Assembly: GCA_040752215.1 (NCBI GenBank)
Contig: JBFMEX010000072.1
Span: 1 to 17,861, forward strand
DNA from: JBFMEX01 sp040752215
Lineage (GTDB): Bacteria > Pseudomonadota > Alphaproteobacteria > Rhizobiales > Hyphomicrobiaceae
Direction of reading: 5' to 3'
Length of the DNA: 17,861 nucleotides
Shown here: piece by piece, positions 7,577 to 13,721 of the stretch
How positions within the stretch are numbered: position 1 is the first letter of the stretch
Layout: every line of letters starts with the position of its first letter
The notes under the pieces: model-generated
What the model saw: only the letters and a program-made list of their open reading frames with translations
Told to the model about the DNA's origin: nothing
Database searches by the model: none
Position numbers and translations under genes: made by a program

Positions 7577-7996
7577 TCAGCGCCGGCCACGGTGCATCAG
7601 CCGGTTCACCACCAGGGCGATGGCGACGACCGAAAGGGCGAGGCCGTGCGTCACCAGCACGATCCCCGGCCGGTCGGCGAAGCTGGCCATGACGAACTGC
7701 TCGTAGAACTGGGGCTGGAAACGGTCGACCTGCCCGTAGAGGACGCGATACTGGTCCATCATCGAATCGAGCAGCCGGTAGGTCTGGCGCAGCGCATTGC
7801 CGTTGATGTAGTCGAACAGCGCGATGGCAAAGATGGCGAGCGCGCGCGCCGCCAGGCTCAGCTTCTCGACCGCCTCGTCGTAGAGCACGATGAGGGCGAA
7901 GACCGCGATCTGCACGGTCATGAAGAACTGCCACAGGAAATCGATCTGCTGCCGCGTCTCGATGATCGCGTCGATCAGCACGTCCTCGGCCAGCAT
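7577..7996 (-). CDS. Small multi-helix membrane protein, unknown function
   Basis: With the start at ATG 7996 the protein has 139 residues (MLAEDVLIDA...). The frame stays open for another 41 codons upstream, but that part looks like non-coding sequence and contains no good start. The ribosome-binding site (GGGAA about 8 bases upstream) is modest. Three hydrophobic segments are visible: about 20-39 (FLWQFFMTVQIAVFALIVLY), about 48-64, and about 111-131 (GIVLVTHGLALSVVAIALVV). Between the last two lies a polar stretch rich in Tyr, Gln and Arg (70-105). The tail RLMHRGRR is positively charged and probably cytoplasmic. I do not recognise the family. The gene follows ycjF on the same strand after about 185 bases and precedes the porin array, so an envelope role is plausible from context only. 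Confidence 0.65.
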   Translation of the reverse strand: MLAEDVLIDAIIETRQQIDFLWQFFMTVQIAVFALIVLYDEAVEKLSLAARALAIFAIALFDYINGNALRQTYRLLDSMMDQYRVLYGQVDRFQPQFYEQFVMASFADRPGIVLVTHGLALSVVAIALVVNRLMHRGRR

Positions 7997-8181
7997 CTGC
8001 GGATTCCCATCATACGAGATCAGGCGAAGTTGCGCGCTCCGGTCTGCCGCGCCCGATCGCGAGTGGATCTGCAACCCCGCTACGGCGGCGGATCGTAGTC
8101 GGCCGACGTGGGTGCACAAGGGCCGTCGCGCCGCCGGCAGTGCATCGCCGCTGGCGTGGGGTGTCGAGGCAACATCGCGGG

Positions 8182-9237
8182 CTACGCCGGCGTGCGACCC
8201 GCGCGCGGGCCTACGGCGGCGGGCTCGCTCTTTCGGAACAGCTCGGCGACGAGATCGCGGGCCCTGACCGGCCGCGCTTCGATGTACGGCAGTGGCCGGG
8301 TCACCTCGACCGCGGCGGCCCCGATGCGTGCGGTCAAAGCGGCATTGAAGGCGCCCTCGCCGAGGCGCCGCGACAGGCGCCGGAGCAGATCCTGACCGAG
8401 GAACTGGCCGAGCAGGTCGTCCGTCAGCGCCACGCCGCCGGTGGCGACGATGTGGGCGACGACCATGCGCGCGAGCCGCCAGGCGCCGACCCCGCCTGGA
8501 CGACCGCCATAGAGCCCGGCGAGCCGCTTCAGCAGGCGCAGGTTCTCGTAGAGCACGAACACCATCGCCAGCAGGGGGGTGGGCAGCATGGCGGTGACGA
8601 TGGCGACGCGCTTGCCCGAGCCGAGGATCAGCCGGCGCGCCGCGGCGTCGAGGGGCACGAGCAGCTCGCGGTCGGCGAGCCGCAGCAACTCGCCCGCCTC
8701 GCGCACGTCGGCCTCGTGCTCGGAGAAGATCTGCACCGGGCGGGCCAGTTCCGGTCGCGCGGCGAGCAGCGATTTCAGCGCTCGCACCGCCTCGCGCTCG
8801 CGGCGCTTGTCACCGGCCCGCAGCGCCGCCTCGGCGGTCTTGCGCAGGCGGGTGAGGCGCGACAGCCGTGCAAGGCCGGCGAGCTCCCTGATCGCGATTC
8901 CCAGCGCGGCAACGCCGGCGACGACGAGTAGCCCGTTGGCGACCCATCCGACCCAGTCGTCGCGCAGCAGCGCCGCCGAGGCCAGCCGCGCGAACCAGGC
9001 GCCGATGCCGAGCAGGGCGAGCCCGAGCAGGGCGGACAGCAGGACGGAGCCCCAGCCGGGGCGCGATCTCGCGCGCGGCGGCGGTGGGGCGTCGGCCGCA
9101 TCGACGTCGGCGCCGGGCCCGGCGGTCGTGCCGGCCGCTGTTGCCGCCGGAGCCGCGCTCGTGGGCGGGACGGGGAAGTCGAGTGCCGGATCGTCGGCGT
9201 CGAACACTCGCGGCCGCCTCGGATTGGTGTCGCTCAT
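8182..9237 (-). CDS. ycjF: YcjF/TIGR01620-type membrane protein (DUF697)
   Basis: The protein has 351 residues. A disordered Ala/Pro/Asp-rich N-terminus (1-60) is followed by two transmembrane helices (about 63-82 and 97-116). A basic helical linker (118-165) and the C-terminal DUF697-like domain (about 205-335) follow; the latter contains a hydrophobic segment around 211-230 and a GVALTDDLLGQFLG motif. The length and architecture match the UPF0283/YcjF family of inner-membrane proteins. Its ATG overlaps the stop of the upstream ycjX-type gene as ATGA, so the two are translationally coupled and probably form a complex. In enterobacteria the homologous pair is linked to the phage-shock envelope stress regulon; no psp genes are visible here. 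The molecular function is not established. Confidence 0.88.
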   Translation of the reverse strand: MSDTNPRRPRVFDADDPALDFPVPPTSAAPAATAAGTTAGPGADVDAADAPPPPRARSRPGWGSVLLSALLGLALLGIGAWFARLASAALLRDDWVGWVANGLLVVAGVAALGIAIRELAGLARLSRLTRLRKTAEAALRAGDKRREREAVRALKSLLAARPELARPVQIFSEHEADVREAGELLRLADRELLVPLDAAARRLILGSGKRVAIVTAMLPTPLLAMVFVLYENLRLLKRLAGLYGGRPGGVGAWRLARMVVAHIVATGGVALTDDLLGQFLGQDLLRRLSRRLGEGAFNAALTARIGAAAVEVTRPLPYIEARPVRARDLVAELFRKSEPAAVGPRAGRTPA

Positions 9238-10673
9238 GCCAAGCGGTCTCCGATCAGGAAGTCGAGCGCCCGGTCGAGGCGGATGTGGGGCAGCGCAGCC
9301 GGGACGCCGGGCAGGCCGGCGAGGCGCGGCGGGCGAAAGCGGATCACGCTGACCTCACCGCGCGGCGTCCAGCTGCCGTCGATCACGGCGCTGGGATCGG
9401 CCGGCAGGTCGCCGGGAAAGACGGCGGCCTCCTTGATGCCATCGAAGCGGACCTCGCCGAGGCTCTGGCCGGGCAGCGGCACGCCGACGATGCAGGCGAG
9501 TCGCTCGGCGCCGGCCTTGGCCTCGGCCTCGCGCGTCGCTCGCAGCGCCGCGAGCGCCATCACCTGGACCGTGGCGCCGGCGGCGGCGGCGCGGCTCGAT
9601 GCGCGCTCGGTCAGGCGGCGAAGGATCGCCTCCAGGCGGTCGTGGCTGGTGTGATGGAGGTGATCGGCCTTGGTGGCGGCGAGCACCAGCCGATCGATGC
9701 GGCGGGCGAGCAGGCGGCCGAGCCAGCTCCGTGCGCCGGGACGGAACACGCCGAGCACGCCTGCCAGCGTCGCCTCGAGCTGGGCCGTCGCGAGCGCGCC
9801 GGCATCGACCGCGCCGAGCGCATCGACAAGCACAATCTGCCGGTCGAGACGGGCGAAATGCTCGCGGAAGAACGGCCTGACGACGTGGCTCTTGTAGCTT
9901 TCGAAGCGCCGCTCGAGCAGCTGGGCGAGGGGTGCCACGACGCCTGCATCGGCCGGCAGCGGAAAGAAGGTCAAGAGCGGCGAGCCTTCGAGGTCGCCCG
10001 GCATCAGGAACCGGCCCGGCCCCTCGAAGCCGCCGCCCGGCTCGCTGGAGCGGGCGGCGCGCAAGTACTCGGTGAACAGCCGCGCCCCCTCGATGGCGAT
10101 CTGCTCCGGGTCGCGCGTGTCGCCGGTGGCGGCGGCCAGGAAGGCGAGGAATGGGCCCGCAGTGGCGGGCCGGGCGGCTGCGCGGGCGGCGGCGGCCTGG
10201 CCCCATTCGGTGAAGCTCACATCGAGCAGGGCGAGATCGCCGAGCCATTCGCCCGGATAGTCGACGATGTCGAGGTGCAGGCGGGCCGGGCCGACGGCCC
10301 GGCGGAGCGTGCTGGTCGGCTCGTACTCGATCGTCACCCTGAGCTCGGCGATCCGCCGCGTGCTGTCGGGCCACTGCGGCGGGTCCGCACGCAGCATGGC
10401 CAGGTGTCCCTCGTAGTCGAAGCGGGGGATGGCGTCGTCGGGCTGGGGCGCCAGGTAGGCCTTGAGGACGCGGCCCTCGGCCTGGGCGGCGAAAAATGGC
10501 AGCCGGCCACCGGCGACGAGGGCGTTGACGAGGGCGGTGATGAAAACGGTCTTGCCGGAGCGGGCAAGGCCGGTCACGCCAAGGCGCACGGTCGGAGTGA
10601 AGAGATCGCCGATCGCGCCGCGCGTGGTCTTCAGCGCCGCGCCGGCGCCGCTGACGATGTCTGGCAATGGCAC
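9234..10673 (-). CDS. ycjX: YcjX-like P-loop nucleotide-binding protein (DUF463)
   Basis: This 479-residue protein is a cytoplasmic P-loop NTPase. Walker A is GLARSGKT at 35-42, preceded by the strand RLGVT. DIVDYPGEW at 135-143 corresponds to the Walker B/switch region typical of YcjX, and TKAD at 334-337 is a guanine-specificity motif of the TKxD type, so GTP is the likely nucleotide. VLVDALGAVDAG at 282-293 is another family segment. The start is GTG at 10673, giving MPLPDIVSGAG; GAAAGGG lies about 7 bases upstream, inside a hairpin loop. No better start lies between this codon and the P-loop. The C-terminal TGA overlaps the ATG of ycjF. Upstream on the same strand is a 28-codon membrane-peptide gene that could share the transcript. 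Confidence 0.9.
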   Translation of the reverse strand: MPLPDIVSGAGAALKTTRGAIGDLFTPTVRLGVTGLARSGKTVFITALVNALVAGGRLPFFAAQAEGRVLKAYLAPQPDDAIPRFDYEGHLAMLRADPPQWPDSTRRIAELRVTIEYEPTSTLRRAVGPARLHLDIVDYPGEWLGDLALLDVSFTEWGQAAAARAAARPATAGPFLAFLAAATGDTRDPEQIAIEGARLFTEYLRAARSSEPGGGFEGPGRFLMPGDLEGSPLLTFFPLPADAGVVAPLAQLLERRFESYKSHVVRPFFREHFARLDRQIVLVDALGAVDAGALATAQLEATLAGVLGVFRPGARSWLGRLLARRIDRLVLAATKADHLHHTSHDRLEAILRRLTERASSRAAAAGATVQVMALAALRATREAEAKAGAERLACIVGVPLPGQSLGEVRFDGIKEAAVFPGDLPADPSAVIDGSWTPRGEVSVIRFRPPRLAGLPGVPAALPHIRLDRALDFLIGDRLA

Positions 10674-10674
10674 G

Positions 10675-10695
10675 GGGGGACCCTTTCAGTCCCCC
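10675..10695 (-). promoter_or_regulatory. Hairpin enclosing the ycjX ribosome-binding site
   Basis: Read on the minus strand, GGGGGAC (10689-10695) pairs perfectly with GTCCCCC (10675-10681). The loop TGAAAGG holds part of the presumed ribosome-binding site, and the stem ends one base before the GTG start. Such a structure would limit translation initiation of ycjX. The pairing is directly visible; a regulatory role is inferred. Confidence 0.4.
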
Positions 10696-10741
10696 TTTAG
10701 TAGGGCGAATGGCGGCGATTTCGCAAGGCTGGTCAGTGTCG

Positions 10742-10828
10742 TCAGCCGTGGATCAGTACGAACACGCCGGCGGACATGACCGCCACCGCCATCAGCACGA
10801 TCGCACCGGAGCGGAAGAACTCGATCAT
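10742..10828 (-). CDS. 28-residue single-helix membrane peptide
   Basis: This short frame runs ATG at 10828 to TGA at 10742. It has a strong ribosome-binding site, GAGGAG, 8 bases upstream. The peptide starts MIEFFRSG and continues with about 18 hydrophobic residues (AIVLMAVAVMSAGVFVLI), ending in HG. It looks like a one-pass inner-membrane micropeptide with a short N-terminal amphipathic stretch. It is 68 bases upstream of ycjX on the same strand and about 110 bases downstream of moxR. I do not recognise the family. The good ribosome-binding site, all-hydrophobic body and clean stop argue for a real gene, and the length limits certainty. It could be a small partner or regulator of the YcjX/YcjF membrane complex. 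Confidence 0.6.
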   Translation of the reverse strand: MIEFFRSGAIVLMAVAVMSAGVFVLIHG

Positions 10829-10940
10829 CGGACGAACTCCTCGAAGTCAAGAGGAACCCAACATCCGAATCATAAGCTCGAGGTGCTGAACGAACCCGTA
10901 AGGCGCCGTTCAGCCGCCGTTCATCGTCCCCCGGGAGGGG

Positions 10941-11786
10941 CTACTCGCTCTTGCGCCGGGTCATGAAGGCGAGCCGCTCGAGCAGGTGGGTATCCTGCTC
11001 GTTCTTGACCAGCGCGCCCGCGAGCGGGGGAACGAGTTTCCTCGGATCGTTCTCGCGCAGCGTCTCCGCCGAGACGTCCTCGTTCAAGAGCAGCTTGATC
11101 CAGTCGAGGAGCTCCGAGGTCGACGGCTTCTTCTTGACGCCCGGCACATCGCGCAGGTCGTAGAACACGCGCAGCGCCTCCTGGACGAGGCGGCCCTTCA
11201 AGCCGGGGAAGTGGACTTCGACGATCTGGCGCATCGTCTCCGGATCGGGGAACCTGATGTAGTGGAAGAAGCAGCGGCGCAGGAAGGCGTCCGGCAGCTC
11301 CTTCTCGTTGTTGGAGGTGATGATGACGATCGGCCGGTTGCGGGCGCGGACGATCTCTCCGGTCTCGTAGACGAAGAACTCCATGCGATCGAGCTCCTGC
11401 AACAGGTCGTTGGGGAACTCGATGTCGGCCTTGTCGATCTCGTCGATCAGTAGCACCGGGCGCACGTCCATCGTGAATGCGTCCCACAGCTTGCCGCGCT
11501 TGATGTAGTTGGCGATGTCCTGGACGCGGGGGTCGCCGAGCTGGCTGTCGCGCAGGCGCGAGACCGCGTCGTACTCGTAGAGGCCCTGCTGCGCCTTGGT
11601 GGTCGACTTGACGTGCCACTCGATCAGCGGCACGCCGAGCGCTCCGGCCACCTCGCCCGCCAGCACCGACTTGCCGGTGCCGGGCTCGCCCTTGACCAGC
11701 AGCGGGCGTTGCAAGGTGACCGCGGCGTTGACGGCGACCTTGAGATCCTCGGTTGCGACGTAGCTCGTGGTGCCGGCGAATTTCAT
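10941..11786 (-). CDS. MoxR-family AAA+ ATPase
   Basis: Start is ATG 11786 (MKFAGTTSYV, 281 residues) with AGGGAT about 8 bases upstream; a TTG eight codons earlier is the only alternative. The AAA+ core is complete: Walker A GEPGTGKS at 33-40, Walker B VLLIDEID at 111-118, sensor-1 region IITSNNEKELP at 155-165, and the arginine pair RR at 170-171 at the usual arginine-finger place. The C-terminal helical domain contains KLVPPLAGALVKNEQD. MoxR ATPases act as cytoplasmic chaperones, usually together with a VWA protein, to mature or activate other complexes. The expected VWA partner is not adjacent: the CoxE-like gene lies about 8.4 kb downstream on the same strand. The protein is one of the shorter, COG0714-type members. 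ATPase assignment is firm; the client is unknown. Confidence 0.93.
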   Translation of the reverse strand: MKFAGTTSYVATEDLKVAVNAAVTLQRPLLVKGEPGTGKSVLAGEVAGALGVPLIEWHVKSTTKAQQGLYEYDAVSRLRDSQLGDPRVQDIANYIKRGKLWDAFTMDVRPVLLIDEIDKADIEFPNDLLQELDRMEFFVYETGEIVRARNRPIVIITSNNEKELPDAFLRRCFFHYIRFPDPETMRQIVEVHFPGLKGRLVQEALRVFYDLRDVPGVKKKPSTSELLDWIKLLLNEDVSAETLRENDPRKLVPPLAGALVKNEQDTHLLERLAFMTRRKSE

Positions 11787-11863
11787 CTTGCGATCCCTGC
11801 TGCGGAGCAAGACCTGTTGTGGCGGGGATCGGCGGTGTGATCAAGCGAGGCGGCGAAATTGGA

Positions 11864-12015
11864 CGCGCCACCCCCCGCGGGGCCGAGGGGTGGCGCGCGG
11901 CGCCTTCTTAGGGCGCCTCATTGAGGTGGCCTGGGGAACGGCCTGCCGCGGACGCCGGGCGGGAAGCACGGCGCGGAGAGTTGGGACGGCCCTGGGGACA
12001 GGAGAGGCCACCTCA
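11864..12015 (-). other. Three consecutive hairpins in the moxR upstream region
   Basis: In minus-strand order there is first an 11-bp perfect pairing of TGAGGTGGCCT with AGGCCACCTCA (12005-12015 and 11922-11932) around 72 bases. Next is GGCGCC/GGCGCC (11912-11917 with 11899-11904). Last is an 11-bp perfect pairing of CGCGCCACCCC with GGGGTGGCGCG (11887-11897 and 11864-11874). The last stem ends 78 bases before the moxR ATG. If transcribed with moxR this is a structured leader; it could instead be a small RNA or a termination region. No coding frame here is convincing. Confidence 0.45.
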
Positions 12016-12429
12016 GATTTTCGTCATTGCTTCGATCCGACACCGTTCGATTCGGCACGGCCATGCAACGGCAGGCGCCGGCCGCTGGCAGGCTCGCGTG
12101 CATGCGCTTGCCTTCGTTGGGAGAGAGGTCGAGCGCTGGCCGCGCGGAGACACGTTCCGACCGTGGTACTCGCCGCGACGCTGAAAGGCGGCGGGTGGCG
12201 AGGAGCGGGGACTTGCCTTGGACCTTGCGAGACAGCACTCGAGCCATGCCAGCGGCGGGCTCGACCACAGATTGACCAATAATTCTGAATACACGGTTAA
12301 GTTGTGGAAACGATCTTGCGCAATCGGCTGCGACCGCACTGTCGGCCGGGTGGAGTTGCTCGCCCTCCGGTCCGATGGCTGCATCCCGAGGCCGCTCGGG
12401 GCAGCATTTGCACTGTGCCCCGGATGTCC
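12016..12429. other. Non-coding stretch between the moxR leader and the dksA promoter
   Basis: Several open frames cross this region on both strands but none has a ribosome-binding site or protein-like composition. Two things stand out. A 45-base AT-rich island at about 12270-12315 (TTGACCAATAATTCTGAAT) may hold promoters for either direction. A hairpin at 12378-12405 has an outer GCTGC/GCAGC stem and an inner 6-bp CCCGAG/CTCGGG stem with loop GCCG, followed by ATTT, just upstream of the dksA promoter. Confidence 0.4.
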
Positions 12430-12457
12430 TTGACAGCAGGGGGGCGTTCCATAAATA
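12430..12457 (+). promoter_or_regulatory. Probable housekeeping-sigma promoter of dksA
   Basis: A perfect -35 hexamer TTGACA (12430-12435) is followed after 16 bases by TAAATA (12452-12457), a weak -10. It points at dksA, whose ATG is about 85 bases further on. The -35 match is strong for such GC-rich DNA; the -10 and the exact start site are uncertain. Confidence 0.5.
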
Positions 12458-12541
12458 CGAGGCTCGCAAAACGACAATCCGAGCGGCGAGTCGCGGGGCG
12501 GGGACGAAAGCTCACATTGAATAGCCTCGAGGAGGCACGCC

Positions 12542-13162
12542 ATGAGCAAACGCACCCCGAAGAAGCCGGCCAGGAAGCCGGTCGCAAAGGCAAAACGTCC
12601 ACAACGGGCCCCCGCCAAGAGCAAGGTCGCGGCGAAGACCGTGGCGGCTCTCTCCCGCCCCGCTGCCACCAAGGCGAGGAAGGCTGCTGTGATGACCAAG
12701 GACAAGAGCAAACGCAAGGATCTGCCGGCGCAGCGGGCCAAGTCGTCCGAGATCGTGCTGCCGCCAGACTATCGGCCTTCGGACGACGAGCCGTTCATGA
12801 GCGAGCGGCATCGGGTGTATTTCCGCAACAAGCTGCTGAACTGGAAAGAGGACATCGTCCGCCAGACCCGCGAGACGCTGGCCGGGCTGCACGAGGATTC
12901 GACCCAGCATGCCGACATCGCCGACCGGGCCACCTCGGAGACCGACCGGGCGCTGGAGCTCCGTGCCCGCGACCGCCAGCGCAAGCTGATCGCCAAGATC
13001 GATGCGGCGCTGGCGCGGATCGAGGACGGCACCTACGGCTATTGCGAGGACACCGGCGAGCCGATCGGGCTAAAGCGGCTCGACGCGCGCCCCATCGCCA
13101 CCCTCTCGCTGGAGGCCCAGGAGCGCCACGAGCGGCGCGAGCGGGTCTACCGCGAGGATTGA
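12542..13162 (+). CDS. dksA: DksA-family RNA polymerase-binding transcription factor
   Basis: DksA binds the RNA polymerase secondary channel and, with ppGpp, reprograms transcription. The frame from ATG 12542 (GAGGAGG at 6 bases) encodes 206 residues. Residues 1-65 are a Lys/Ala/Pro-rich basic tail. The coiled-coil domain follows (about 85-160) with tip motif ADIADRA, in which Asp125, Asp128 and Ala130 match the functional D71/D74/A76 of the E. coli protein. The C-terminal zinc-finger fold reads YCEDTGEPIGLKRLDARP; of the four metal Cys only Cys168 remains, the others being Thr171, Ser189 and Ala192. Single-Cys DksA proteins are known in alphaproteobacteria, so this is a family trait rather than damage. 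A second ATG at 12695 (residue 51) also has a good upstream site (GAGGAAGG) and would give a 156-residue form without most of the basic tail. A TTGACA promoter lies upstream. Confidence 0.92.
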   Translation: MSKRTPKKPARKPVAKAKRPQRAPAKSKVAAKTVAALSRPAATKARKAAVMTKDKSKRKDLPAQRAKSSEIVLPPDYRPSDDEPFMSERHRVYFRNKLLNWKEDIVRQTRETLAGLHEDSTQHADIADRATSETDRALELRARDRQRKLIAKIDAALARIEDGTYGYCEDTGEPIGLKRLDARPIATLSLEAQERHERRERVYRED

Positions 13163-13230
13163 TGGCGCCGGCGCCGCGCGGCATGAGCGAGGTCAAAGCG
13201 CCGGGCGGAGCGCTCGATAGTTTCGCCTCC

Positions 13231-13256
13231 GGCCGCATTCGATGATCGAATGGGCC
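13231..13256. promoter_or_regulatory. Near-perfect palindrome upstream of the dsrE-type gene, candidate operator
   Basis: CATTCGAT (13236-13243), one central G, and ATCGAATG (13245-13252) form a perfect 8-1-8 dyad. GGCC at 13231-13234 and GGCC at 13253-13256 extend it with a single-base bulge. It ends about 40 bases before the ATG of the DsrE-like gene and 68 bases after the dksA stop. The AT-containing core and lack of a T-run suit a regulator-binding site better than a terminator, although a role in ending dksA transcription is possible. Confidence 0.5.
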
Positions 13257-13297
13257 ATTGCACCCGAGCGTCAGCTCGAATTCCGGAGACCAGCGGC

Positions 13298-13675
13298 ATG
13301 CCGAAGAAGCTCATCATCGTGATGGCCAATACCGATCCGCGCAACGGCGAGGAACTCGGCGCGCCGATCTTCCAGGCCAGCGTCGCCGCGGCGATGGAGT
13401 ACGAGGTGCAGGTGATCTGCACCGCCACCTCCGGACGGCTGATGAAGAAGGGGGTCGCCGAGGGCCTGCACGTCAAGGAGGGCAGCCCCAAGAGCGTCTA
13501 CGATTTCATCAAGGACGCGCACGAGGCCGGGGTCAAGTTCTATTGCTGCTCGCCCAATCTCGACCTGTTCGATATGAAGGAGAGCGATCTCATCCCCGAG
13601 TGCAGCGGGGTCGTCGGCGGGGCCTATCTCGTCGAGGAGATCATGGAGGAGGACTGCCGCGTTCTCACCTATTGA
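13298..13675 (+). CDS. DsrE/DsrF-like sulfur-relay protein, resembling DsrE3C
   Basis: ATG 13298 follows CGGAGA at about 8 bases and gives 125 residues, a normal DsrE length; the open frame 16 codons upstream has no ribosome-binding site. The N-terminal MPKKLIIVMANTDPRN is the first strand and turn of the DsrE fold. AAMEYEVQVICTATSG is the second strand, and FYCCSPNLDLF carries the adjacent Cys83-Cys84 pair at the position of the reactive Cys of DsrE-type persulfide carriers. Cys41, Cys102 and Cys120 are also present. ESDLIPECSGVVGGAYLVEE is a typical C-terminal helix region. From memory, the tandem Cys at 83-84 is a feature of DsrE3C of Hyphomicrobium denitrificans, a sulfurtransferase feeding the sHdr pathway. 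A lipoyl-domain protein gene follows after 46 bases in the same orientation. Cytoplasmic sulfur transfer is the likely role; the donor and acceptor are not visible. Confidence 0.8.
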   Translation: MPKKLIIVMANTDPRNGEELGAPIFQASVAAAMEYEVQVICTATSGRLMKKGVAEGLHVKEGSPKSVYDFIKDAHEAGVKFYCCSPNLDLFDMKESDLIPECSGVVGGAYLVEEIMEEDCRVLTY

Positions 13676-13721
13676 GCGCGCACCCGCCTCGCGCCGCGAT
13701 ACATGATTCGAGGGAGCTGCC

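Noticed and set aside
9084..10700. 538-codon plus-strand open frame
   Set aside because: It is antisense to ycjX and ycjF, whose P-loop and DUF697 features are unambiguous; composition is that of a shadow frame.
10904..10923. Direct repeat CGCCGTTCA, two copies 2 bases apart
   Set aside because: Only two 9-base copies with no further array; it could be chance in a short intergenic region.
12020..12065. tRNA-like TTCGATTC segment
   Set aside because: The flanking bases do not form a T-stem, and no matching acceptor or anticodon stem is found.
11918..12469. Minus-strand frame of 183 codons and others in the moxR-dksA gap
   Set aside because: No ribosome-binding site, no hydrophobic or domain-like pattern, rich in Arg/Pro/Ser, and they overlap hairpins and the dksA promoter.
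13164..13175. GGCGCCGGCGCC palindrome after dksA
   Set aside because: A simple GC repeat with no loop space or T-run; not supported as a terminator.
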